This document shows positions 1 through 7,933 of a stretch of DNA of 40,949 nt, in pieces. Within the stretch, counting starts at the first letter, position 1; each line of letters begins with the position of its first letter. Made by a program: the position numbers and the translations under genes. The stretch is from Microvirga sp. 3-52 (lineage in GTDB: Bacteria > Pseudomonadota > Alphaproteobacteria > Rhizobiales > Beijerinckiaceae): the NCBI RefSeq assembly GCF_018383585.1, contig NZ_JAHAMK010000035.1, forward strand, positions 1-40,949, in the 5' to 3' direction. The notes below the pieces were generated by a model. It did no database searches and was not told the DNA's origin. It saw nothing but the letters and a program-made list of their open reading frames with translations.

Positions 1-206
1 TCCCAACGACCGGGCGGTGATCCGGCTGGTGGGAGCCCTGATGCTGGAGCAGAACGATGAATGGGCGGTGAGCCGGCGCTACATGTCGCTGGAAAGTCTG
101 AGCGCGTTGAGCGATGATCCCGTTCGCAGGCTGTCAGCCGTGACCGCCTGAGCAACCCGGCTCAGCCGAGGACTGGCGCTCTTACACCACGCCGTGGGAC
201 ACGATC
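1..206 (+). mobile_element. 3' end of an IS256-family insertion sequence
   Basis: The last 49 codons of an IS256-type transposase (stop at 149-151) are followed by about 50 bases of non-coding end. That end includes a CTTACACCAC-type stretch near 181-200 that resembles the terminal inverted repeats of IS256 elements. The rest of the element lies before the window. The outer boundary is placed where homology to the neighbouring dehydrogenase begins, around 203-208, and is approximate. I could not compare it with the other terminus. Confidence 0.7.
2..151 (+). CDS. IS256-family transposase, C-terminal end (5' partial)
   Basis: Reading from base 2 gives 49 residues with the typical IS256 transposase C-terminus: a run around VIRLVGALMLEQNDEW, then RRYMSLESL, and a short tail ending in TGA at 149-151. 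This segment lies after the DDE catalytic core, so no catalytic residue is visible. The gene starts before the window. The element has inserted into the 3-hydroxybutyrate dehydrogenase gene that follows. Family assignment is from recognised sequence pattern only. Confidence 0.8.
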   Translation, partial: PNDRAVIRLVGALMLEQNDEWAVSRRYMSLESLSALSDDPVRRLSAVTA

Positions 207-922
207 AACTGGCCCGGCTGGGGGCGGACATCGTCTTGAATGGCCTTGGCGATGCCGACGAGATCGAGGCGACTCGCAGCGGGCTCGAGCGCAACCACCG
301 TGTACGTGCGGTCTACAACAAAGCTGACATGTCGGACGGAGAAGCCGTGCGTGGTTTGATCGCCACCACGGTCGAGACGTTCGGGCGCCTTGACATCTTG
401 GTGAATAATGCCGGCATCCAGTTCACCGCGCCTGTGGAGGAATTCCCGCCCGCCAAGTGGGATGCCATTCTGGCGATCAATCTATCGGCGGCATTCCACG
501 GCATTGCAGCCGCTGTGCCCCTGATGAGGAAGCAGGGTTGGGGGCGGATCGTCAACATCGCCTCCGCTCACGGCCTCGTCGGTTCACCCCATAAGGCCGC
601 CTACGTCGCAGCCAAGCATGGGCTTGTCGGTCTGACCAAGGTGGTTGGCCTTGAGACTGCCGGGAGTGGCGTGACCTGCAATGCGGTTTGCCCTGGCTGG
701 GTGCTGACACCATTGGTTGAGAAGCAGATCGGCTACATTGCCGCAGAGAAGCAGATCAGCGAGAAGGAGGCGACGAAGGAGCTGCTGGCGGAAAAGCAGC
801 CGTCCCTGGAGTTTGTTTCCTCTACGCAACTCGGCGGCACCGTGGCCTTCCTGTGTTCGCCCGCAGCAGACCAGATCACAGGCACGGCGATCTCCGTCGA
901 CGGCGGCTGGACGGCGCGGTAG
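194..922 (+). pseudogene. bdhA: 3-hydroxybutyrate dehydrogenase, 5'-truncated by IS256
   Basis: This is a short-chain dehydrogenase most like D-3-hydroxybutyrate dehydrogenase, which interconverts 3-hydroxybutyrate and acetoacetate with NAD in polyhydroxybutyrate turnover. Visible motifs are NNAG, the catalytic Ser124, Tyr137 and Lys141 (S-x12-Y-x3-K, in the family-typical context IASAHGLVGS), and a C-terminal VDGGWTA. The Rossmann TGxxxGIG loop that opens every SDR is missing. Homology begins at about LARLGADIVLNG, directly after the IS256 end, so roughly the first 20-25 residues have been displaced. The GTG at 194 lies within IS256 sequence, so an N-terminally replaced product could be made but should not bind NAD normally. 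The missing 5' part should lie on the far side of the IS, outside the window. Confidence 0.8.
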
Positions 923-998
923 CCCAATGCGACTGAGTTCGCAGCGACGGCCGGCCGCTCCCTTGGGCCGGCTGTCCTCAGTCTGACGGGCTGCACCG

Positions 999-3900
999 TC
1001 ACTCTTGGAACATCTGATTAGCGTGCTCGAAGGAAGCGCCCTCCTCCGACCGAGGGAGAGAAAATTGAAACATGGCTCCCCGTGGTTCGTTCGCGCTTGC
1101 CCACAAGCGTCCGCCGTGTGCGTCGACAATCGAACGGCAGATCGACAGTCCCATGCCCATGCCGGCCGGCTTCGTGGTATAGAAGGCTTCGAAGACACGG
1201 TCGGTGCTTGGCAGGCCGGGGCCTGAGTCCCGCACGGTGACGAGCACGTCCCCCGACCGGGCTGGCTCGGTGCTGATCAGCACTTCGCGCTCACCGTCTC
1301 CGACGCCGCTCAGGGCCTCTATGGCGTTGAGGATCAGATTGAGCATCACTTGTTGCAATTGCACACGATCGCCGCGAACAAGCGGCAAAACATCAGCGAG
1401 TTCAGCCGTGACTCTGACGCGGCTCTTCATCGCCTCGATGCGGGTGAGCTCAATTACATCAGAGATTAGCCCGTTTATCTCTAGCAGATCCTGCTGCGGC
1501 GGTGCCTTCTTGATGAGACCACGGATCCGGTGAATGATCTCGCTCGCTCGGGTGTCATTCTTGATGATTTGAGTGAGCAGTTGCCGCACCTTGTCCAGAT
1601 CGGGCGATCGCCGTGCCAGCCAGCGCAAAGCCGTCTGGGCGTTGATGACCGTTGCCGTTATGGGTTGGTTCACCTCATGGGCGATCGAGCCCGTCAGCTG
1701 ACCCATGGTGGTGACGCGGTTCGCATGTGCCAGCTCCATTTGCACCTCGCGGTAGCGGCGCTCGCTTTCGCGGGCCTCGGCCTCCGCCTGCTTGCGTTCC
1801 GTCAGATCGAGAATGTAGGCAACGCCTTGGTCGGGCGGTACCTCGAAGGCGGCTGCGCCGATCAGAACCGGCACCCGGCTGCCGTCTTTCCGGAAGTATT
1901 CCTTCTCGCGGGCTCGCATCATGCCGGTCGCCTGAAGCTCTTTGGCCTCCTCGAGGACATGCGCTTCCTGCCATTCCGGAGGTGTCATGTCGAACCATCG
2001 CATTCCTGCCTTCAGATCCTCGCGGTCGTACTGAACCATGCGGAGAAAGGCATCGTTGGCATCGAGCAGACGGCCGTCTAGGTCCCAGATGACGATCCCG
2101 ATCACGTCAGAGTCAACCAGGCGCCGGATCCTGCCTTCGCGTTCCGCCAAGTCCCGGTACAGGCGGGTATTCTCGAGGGAGATCGCCGCCTGTGAGGCGA
2201 GCAGCTTCAGCACCGCAATCCGGGCCGGCGCAAAGACGCGGGGGGCCAAATTGTTCTCAAGATACAGCACCCCAATGACCTTGGCCTGGTTGAGGAGCGG
2301 CAGACAAAGAACCGAACGGGCTTGCCGCTGGCGAATATAGTCATCGTCGGAGAATTGGGACCGAACGGCGGCATCGTCGAGGATAGCGCTCTCCCCGGTG
2401 CGCAGAACATAATGGAGCACCGTCACCGGCAGCACAGATGTGGCCACAGGCTCGTTGCATAGATGTGCGATTGCCACATTGTTGCTGGTGGTAGCCTCTG
2501 CCGCGACGTGCTGCTCACCCCCTTGCGAAAGAATGAGCAAGCCTCGCTCGGCACCTGCCTGCTCGACCGCAGTGCGCATGAGACTGTCGATAAGTTTTTC
2601 CAGAACCATCTCTCCTGAGATGGCGTGCGAGACTTTGATGACCGTGGTCAGGTCCAAGAGGTCCGCAGGCGCCAAGATGGTGCTCGTCGGTGTCGCGATC
2701 AGCCATTTTTTCTTGAGGTGTGGGTACAACTGGTCGAGCTGTGCAACTTTGCCGTCGGCGCCCCACCGCTCGTAGTGACGGCGTGCTTCGAGCAAGTACG
2801 CATCTGCAAACGTTTGGAAGCCGCGACCAGCGTAGAAGCGTGCGGCGACCTCGTAGGCGATCCCTTCAGTGTTGATAAAGCCGTCGCGGTGCGCCGAGTG
2901 GATGGCCTGCTCGTAAAGCCGTTCGGCCTCAAGCAGGCGGCCTTCGATACGGGCAATTTCCGCGCCGATCAGTGCGGTGCGGTTCTCAAAATTCTCTGGG
3001 CACTGCTGCAACCATATCTCGTGCTGCCTCTGGTGAGCGGCAAGAGCCTCGAAATGCTGGTGCCGCAAATCGTCAGGTGCGGAATCATAGGCCGCTGCTC
3101 GCGAGAGCGCACCGTAAAAGTGATACTCAGCTGTTTCGAAGAAAGCGGGCGATGCCCAAAGCAGCCGCTTAGCATTCAAGGACGCGTCGACTGCCGCAAG
3201 ATAATCGCCCGCAAAGAAGCGGGCTTGCAGCTTTCGGATCCAATACCAGCACTCTGGCAGTGCCAATACGGGGTTACTTGCTAGATGACGTTCGAACCGA
3301 AGCTCGTCGAATCGTTCATCATTGAAAGCACCGAAAGTCGCTGTTAAGCCACGGAGCGTCCGGATCAGCCCAAGTTGCGCGGTGATGCAATCTATGACGA
3401 GAACGAACCGGATGCCGGTCGCAAAGGCGAGGCCAGTCACAGCCTCGCGCTGCACCTCCGCCAAAGGGGCTCCCGCCACGAGAGAGGTCGTGTTCAGGAC
3501 GTTGCAGCTGTAGGCGGCGTAGGTGAGATCGCCTATTTCATACGCGGCATCGAAACAGCGGCGATGGAGCTCCCTTGCTGTCTCAACGTGTTTCGCCCAT
3601 GGAATGATCAGGGTCGCAAACGACATATGGGTGCGGGCCTGATAGCGATGCAAGCCACGCTTCTCTGCCAGATCGCAACCAAGCTTGCCAAATCGGAGCC
3701 CAGCCGGATAGTTTCCGAAATGAGATCCCGCGAGCATACCCAGCCATACATAGGCGTAGCACGACCCATCAGTGTTGCCATGCTCCAGACTCAAGCTGAC
3801 CATCCGACAGATCACGAGAGCAAGAAATCGCGGATCAAGGAATAAGGCGGGTGTCACGATCTCGGTGAAAACATCCAGAACATCAAGGACTTCCGGATCG

Positions 3901-6560
3901 GTCATCAGGGGCAAGTCAACGATGTCTTCGATCTCGCGTTCCCCGAGCAAGGACCATACGCGGTTATACTCTCGCAATACTTCCTCTTCGGAAGGACGCG
4001 GCGACCACTTCATGCCACGACCTCTTAAGTACTCGAGAAAGACCTCGATGGCACGTTCGCTGCGGTCTAACGTGGTGTACAGCGTCAAACGCAATCGCGT
4101 GACGAGAGCGACATCATGAACGCTTCCTGCCCGTTTGGCCAACATGGACAGCCGCGTTTCTGCGGCGTCCATAGCCGTGGTCAGCAACTCGCACTCGGCC
4201 ACGAGAACCTGGATCGAGAAGATCAGGTCGTAATTGTCCGTCCAACTCTCATCGGTTAACAGGTCCAGTCCGGCGTGAAGGTACTTCAGCGCGGAGGTGT
4301 ACGCGGTTGAGAGCTTCGCGCGCCTGCCAGCAAGGAGGTTGAGCTCAGCGATACGAGCACGCTCCGCATTCGACGTTATCAGGTGAGCGCCATGGTTGAA
4401 CTGGTTGACGATCTCGAAGATTCCTTCCTCAAGTCTGTCCAGAGGCGTGTGGGTTGCCAGCAACATGCCAATGCGGAGGTGGGCCTCTGCCCGAAGCTCG
4501 CGCGGGATGAGCGAGTACGCCGCCTCGTGAACGCGGTCGTGAAGGAAGTGATAGGAGTCTTGCGTGCGCACAACAAAGCCCGCCTCGACCGCTTCCGCGA
4601 GATGCGTATGCATCTGCTCTGCCGCATCCTGGTAGACCACGTGTAACATCGTGAACGCTGCGTTGTTGCCCAGGCAGGCGAGTTGCTTCAATGCGTTCTG
4701 ACAATCAGGGGTTAGGCGGCCTAGTTTCCGGGCCATCAGGTCCGCCACATTTTCAGTATATCCCCTGGCGTGAATGCGATGCAGGTCCCAAGACCATTGT
4801 CCTTCAGCATGATCGAAGGTGAGCAAGCCCTCGTCGCAAAGTACGAAAAGAAATTGGATCGCAAAGAAGGGATTGCCGCTCGTCTTGTCGTAAACCAAGG
4901 CCGCGAGCGGGCCAGAATGCTCCGGCTCGCAATGAAGGGAATCTGCAATCAACTGCTCGAGATCTTCACTCGTGAGAGGCGCGAGCACGATATCGTTCAG
5001 CACCGCTCCCGCTTGGCGCATGTCGTGCAACTTGCGCATTAACGGATGTGCCGAGCCGACTTCATTGTCCCGATAGGCGCCGATCAACAGCAAGTGTCTC
5101 ACGTCGGGCTGCGTGAGCAAATTCTCCATCAGGTCCAACGTCGCTGCGTCGAGCCACTGCAAGTCATCGAGAAACAAGGTCAAAGGATGCTCGGGCCGGG
5201 CAAAGACATTGATAAACCGACGGAATACCAGATGAAACCGGCGCTGGGCGTCCTGCTGCGGAAGATCCGGAACTGGGGGTTGTTCCCCGATGATAAGCGT
5301 CAGCTCCGGGATCAGGTTGGTCATGAGCCGGCCGTTCGGGCCGAGTGCCTCCCGCAGGGCCTCACGCCAGCGAGCTAGGTCCACCTCATCCTTGCCAAGG
5401 ATCTGGCGGACGAGGCCTTGGAAGGCCTGAGCCACCGTGGCGTATGGGATGTCGCGCTTGTACTGGTCAAACTTTCCGGCGGCGAACAGGCCACCTGGCG
5501 GCACCAGCACCCTGTGCAGCTCGTTCACCACCGAGGACTTGCCGATGCCGGAGTAGCCGGACACCAACATCAACTCCACCGTCCCGCCGGCGACCACCCG
5601 ATCGAAGGCGGCAATCAGCGTGTCAATCTCGGCTTGGCGCCCATACAGCCTCTCGGGGATCAGCAGCCGGTCTGACCTGTCCTGCCGGCCCAGTGGGAAG
5701 TCATCGATGCGGCCGTGGGCCTCCCATTCGGACAAGCAGTGCCGCAGATCGCGCTCAACGCCGCCAGCGGTCTGGTACCGCTCTTCGGGCGTCTTAGCGA
5801 GCAGCTTCATGATGATCGCCGCGACCGGGCCCGGGACATGCTCCACCCGGTCGTTCGGGGCGATAGGCTGTCGAGCGATATGGCAGTGGACCCACTCCAT
5901 AGGGTCGGAAGCGGTGAACGGGAGCGCGCCCGTGAGCATCTGGTAGAGTGTGACACCAAGAGCGTAGAGGTCGCTGCGGGCATCGATCGAGCGGTTGATG
6001 CGCCCGGTCTGCTCAGGCGCCATGTACGGGAGGGTACCGGCGATGATCTCAGGGGCTTCAGGCGCTTGGCGCTTACGCGCCAGGCGCGATGCAATCCCGA
6101 ACCCGGTGAGCCGCACGTTTCCATCCGCACAGCCGACTATAATGTTACCCGGCTTTATATCCTTGTGAATCAGGCCGTGTTGGTGGACCCTGCCAAGGGC
6201 TATGGCTGTGTCGATCGCTAGGGGGAGGAAGCGTTCCACCTCCAAAGGTGAGCCGAGCCGGCTGGCAAGCGGCTCGCCGCCCGGATCCTCGAGTACCAGC
6301 TTGGCTCGACCACCATCATGCGTCAGCTCGAGTGGACGCATCGCCCAGGCTGGGTCGAGTTCATCTCTTAAGCTGAATTCGTGAGAAAGGCGATCGTGAG
6401 TGGCGGCTGACGGGTATTCTGCGACGGGAACCACCACCAGCGCTGTGGTCCGGTCGGCGCCAGCGTAGCTCACCCGTCTGCACAAGGCGCGTTCATCATC
6501 CTCCCATAAAACCTGGAGGCTGTCGGCTCCCTCACCGCCGGCCTGAGAGGTTGAGTCCAT
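999..6560 (-). CDS. Trifunctional Ser/Thr kinase-like / AAA ATPase / sensor histidine kinase
   Basis: A very large (1853 aa) soluble signalling protein. In order: a Ser/Thr kinase-like domain (about 30-280) with HKDIKPGNI near 132-140 and an APEQ-type activation segment; an AAA/STAND ATPase with Walker A GYSGIGKSS (335-343) and Walker B LTLFLDDLQWLD (460-471); a long helical, TPR-like middle (about 600-1300); GAF (about 1323-1470); PAS (about 1475-1590); HisKA with phospho-acceptor His1628 in IAHEVNQPI; and a HATPase domain with N, G1 (DSGPGLP) and G2 (GMGMGL) boxes. The DFG motif of the kinase lobe reads GFG, so its magnesium-binding Asp is absent. Such proteins usually occur without an adjacent response regulator, as here. 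The ATG at 6560 has a GGAG sequence 7 bases upstream. No membrane segment was seen. The input signal is unknown. Confidence 0.9.
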   Translation of the reverse strand: MDSTSQAGGEGADSLQVLWEDDERALCRRVSYAGADRTTALVVVPVAEYPSAATHDRLSHEFSLRDELDPAWAMRPLELTHDGGRAKLVLEDPGGEPLASRLGSPLEVERFLPLAIDTAIALGRVHQHGLIHKDIKPGNIIVGCADGNVRLTGFGIASRLARKRQAPEAPEIIAGTLPYMAPEQTGRINRSIDARSDLYALGVTLYQMLTGALPFTASDPMEWVHCHIARQPIAPNDRVEHVPGPVAAIIMKLLAKTPEERYQTAGGVERDLRHCLSEWEAHGRIDDFPLGRQDRSDRLLIPERLYGRQAEIDTLIAAFDRVVAGGTVELMLVSGYSGIGKSSVVNELHRVLVPPGGLFAAGKFDQYKRDIPYATVAQAFQGLVRQILGKDEVDLARWREALREALGPNGRLMTNLIPELTLIIGEQPPVPDLPQQDAQRRFHLVFRRFINVFARPEHPLTLFLDDLQWLDAATLDLMENLLTQPDVRHLLLIGAYRDNEVGSAHPLMRKLHDMRQAGAVLNDIVLAPLTSEDLEQLIADSLHCEPEHSGPLAALVYDKTSGNPFFAIQFLFVLCDEGLLTFDHAEGQWSWDLHRIHARGYTENVADLMARKLGRLTPDCQNALKQLACLGNNAAFTMLHVVYQDAAEQMHTHLAEAVEAGFVVRTQDSYHFLHDRVHEAAYSLIPRELRAEAHLRIGMLLATHTPLDRLEEGIFEIVNQFNHGAHLITSNAERARIAELNLLAGRRAKLSTAYTSALKYLHAGLDLLTDESWTDNYDLIFSIQVLVAECELLTTAMDAAETRLSMLAKRAGSVHDVALVTRLRLTLYTTLDRSERAIEVFLEYLRGRGMKWSPRPSEEEVLREYNRVWSLLGEREIEDIVDLPLMTDPEVLDVLDVFTEIVTPALFLDPRFLALVICRMVSLSLEHGNTDGSCYAYVWLGMLAGSHFGNYPAGLRFGKLGCDLAEKRGLHRYQARTHMSFATLIIPWAKHVETARELHRRCFDAAYEIGDLTYAAYSCNVLNTTSLVAGAPLAEVQREAVTGLAFATGIRFVLVIDCITAQLGLIRTLRGLTATFGAFNDERFDELRFERHLASNPVLALPECWYWIRKLQARFFAGDYLAAVDASLNAKRLLWASPAFFETAEYHFYGALSRAAAYDSAPDDLRHQHFEALAAHQRQHEIWLQQCPENFENRTALIGAEIARIEGRLLEAERLYEQAIHSAHRDGFINTEGIAYEVAARFYAGRGFQTFADAYLLEARRHYERWGADGKVAQLDQLYPHLKKKWLIATPTSTILAPADLLDLTTVIKVSHAISGEMVLEKLIDSLMRTAVEQAGAERGLLILSQGGEQHVAAEATTSNNVAIAHLCNEPVATSVLPVTVLHYVLRTGESAILDDAAVRSQFSDDDYIRQRQARSVLCLPLLNQAKVIGVLYLENNLAPRVFAPARIAVLKLLASQAAISLENTRLYRDLAEREGRIRRLVDSDVIGIVIWDLDGRLLDANDAFLRMVQYDREDLKAGMRWFDMTPPEWQEAHVLEEAKELQATGMMRAREKEYFRKDGSRVPVLIGAAAFEVPPDQGVAYILDLTERKQAEAEARESERRYREVQMELAHANRVTTMGQLTGSIAHEVNQPITATVINAQTALRWLARRSPDLDKVRQLLTQIIKNDTRASEIIHRIRGLIKKAPPQQDLLEINGLISDVIELTRIEAMKSRVRVTAELADVLPLVRGDRVQLQQVMLNLILNAIEALSGVGDGEREVLISTEPARSGDVLVTVRDSGPGLPSTDRVFEAFYTTKPAGMGMGLSICRSIVDAHGGRLWASANEPRGAMFQFSLPRSEEGASFEHANQMFQE

Positions 6561-6838
6561 CCGGGGCTCCGCTGGCAGGCAGATTGTTTGCGGTCGGTCT
6601 CATCACAGTCCGGCCACGATCAGGTTAAACCCGCTACTGCGCCATTGCTAGAGGATGATGGGCAATGCTCGCTCGATAAGCCTTCGACCCATATCCTACT
6701 TCGATCTACGTCGTCGCGGGTGGTACCTAACCTTCAGTATAGTCTTCGTAGACTTATCGAGTGGGCCTCCACGCCACCGGCTCAATGGTGCGACCTCTCT
6801 TGTGCAGGCATGCTTCTGGACCATGCGGTAAGCCTCTC
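6561..6838. other. Divergent intergenic region, upstream part
   Basis: About 280 bases between the giant kinase gene (minus) and the efflux promoter (plus). I see no ORF with supporting features. The part next to 6560 should carry the promoter of the kinase gene, but no clear -35/-10 pair was recognised. The functional sites I can support are in the adjacent 6839-6894 stretch. Confidence 0.5.
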
Positions 6839-6867
6839 TTGACCGGTAATGAGTATTACCGTAAAAG
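6839..6867 (+). promoter_or_regulatory. Candidate sigma-70 promoter of the efflux operon
   Basis: TTGACC (6839-6844) matches the -35 consensus at five of six bases. It is followed 17 bases later by TAAAAG (6862-6867), a weak -10. The spacer between them is almost exactly filled by a perfect palindrome, an arrangement typical of a repressor-controlled efflux promoter. No transcription start has been measured. The -10 is weak enough that another hexamer could be used. Confidence 0.45.
6844..6861. promoter_or_regulatory. Palindromic operator 1 of the efflux operon
   Basis: CGGTAAT and ATTACCG form perfect 7-base arms around a 4-base spacer (GAGT). The site sits between the candidate -35 and -10. 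It shares the architecture GGTAAY-N4-ATTACC with a second site 28 bases downstream. The obvious candidate protein is the TetR-family regulator encoded at 9774-10421 in the same cluster. Binding is inferred. Confidence 0.65.
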
Positions 6868-6872
6868 GAGCT

Positions 6873-6888
6873 GGTAACACACATTACC
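6873..6888. promoter_or_regulatory. Palindromic operator 2, abutting the ribosome binding site
   Basis: GGTAAC-ACAC-ATTACC repeats the pattern of operator 1 with one mismatched base in the arms. It ends right at the GGAGGG ribosome binding site (about 6889-6894) of the HlyD-type gene starting at 6899. A repressor bound here would lie downstream of the promoter and could act as a roadblock. The 28-base spacing between equivalent positions of the two sites suggests two dimers. Confidence 0.6.
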
Positions 6889-6898
6889 GGAGGGCGCC

Positions 6899-7933
6899 AT
6901 GGCGCGTCTTAGCAAGAAGAAGCGGATCGGCATCCTGTTGTGCCTTGGTGCAGGTGTCGTCACTGCGGCCGGTTGGGCTTGGGCCCGCTCAAGTGACGAG
7001 ACCTCAACCGACAACGCCTACATCCGCGGCGACGTGACCTCCCTCGCCCCGAAGGTTGCAGGCTACGTCACCACGGTCGAGGTTGAGGACAACCAAACGG
7101 TCCGGGCGGGTGACGTGTTGTTCCGGATCGACGATCGGGACTACCGCGCCCGGCTTGCCCAAGCGGTGGCCAATATCGAAGCGGCCCAGGCTCGCCTCAC
7201 CAATGTCGATGCGGAGACCCAGCTTCAGCACGCTCTCATCCGGCAGGCCGAAGCCCAGAAGCAATCGGCTGTCGCCGAGTTGAACCGCGCGACCAAGGCC
7301 TCGGACCGCCACCGCCAGCTGATCCGCAGCAATGCCGTCAGTCAGGCCCAGATCGATGAGAGTGACGCGGCGCGATCGCGGGCCGAGGCGGGCGTATCGG
7401 CAGCGGCGGCCACGGTCGAGGCTCAGCAGCGGCGCATCGCCGTTCTTGTAACCCAGCGCGAAGCGGCTGTGGCGGCCGTGGCGCAGGCCCAGGCTGCACG
7501 CGACCTCGCCCAGATCGATCTCGACAACACCGTGGTCCGGGCACCGATCAGTGGCGTGATCGGCAACCGCCAGGTTCGCATCGGCCGGCTGGTCGCGCCG
7601 GGCGCCTCTTTGCTCGATATCGTCCCGGTCGCCGATGTGTGGATCGTGGCAAACTTCAAGGAAACCCAGCTTGAACATATCCGGCCCGGACAGCACGCCC
7701 GGATCTCTGTTGATGGCTATCCGAATGAGGTGCTTGAAGGTGTGGTGGACAGCTTTGCGCCGGGCAGCGGGTCCGCCTTCAGCCTGCTTCCCGCGGACAA
7801 TGCGACGGGCAACTTCGTTCGCGTCGTCCAGCGCGTTCCCGTCAAGATCCGGTTCGCCAACAACCCGTTGCCAGGCCGCCTCGTGCCTGGCCTGTCGGCG
7901 CGGGTTGAGATCACCGAAGGCAGCGGCTCATGA
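6899..7933 (+). CDS. HlyD/EmrA-type membrane fusion protein
   Basis: Periplasmic adaptor (344 aa) of a tripartite drug efflux pump, linking the inner-membrane MFS transporter to an outer-membrane channel. There is one N-terminal membrane anchor (about 10-28), then a lipoyl/barrel-sandwich half (TDNAYIRGDV...VAGYV, about 37-80), a long alanine/glutamine-rich coiled-coil hairpin (about 90-205), the second lipoyl half (VRAPISGVIGNRQVRIGRLV, about 213-232) and a beta-barrel region. The TDNAYI start of the lipoyl domain is characteristic of EmrA relatives. ATG at 6899 follows GGAGGG at good spacing. The stop overlaps the next gene by 4 bases (ATGA), so the two are translationally coupled. No outer-membrane TolC partner is in the window. 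Confidence 0.92.
   Translation: MARLSKKKRIGILLCLGAGVVTAAGWAWARSSDETSTDNAYIRGDVTSLAPKVAGYVTTVEVEDNQTVRAGDVLFRIDDRDYRARLAQAVANIEAAQARLTNVDAETQLQHALIRQAEAQKQSAVAELNRATKASDRHRQLIRSNAVSQAQIDESDAARSRAEAGVSAAAATVEAQQRRIAVLVTQREAAVAAVAQAQAARDLAQIDLDNTVVRAPISGVIGNRQVRIGRLVAPGASLLDIVPVADVWIVANFKETQLEHIRPGQHARISVDGYPNEVLEGVVDSFAPGSGSAFSLLPADNATGNFVRVVQRVPVKIRFANNPLPGRLVPGLSARVEITEGSGS

Noticed and set aside
3375..3845. 156-codon plus-strand ORF inside the giant kinase gene
   Set aside because: Shadow of the opposite-strand gene, with low-complexity composition and no domain.
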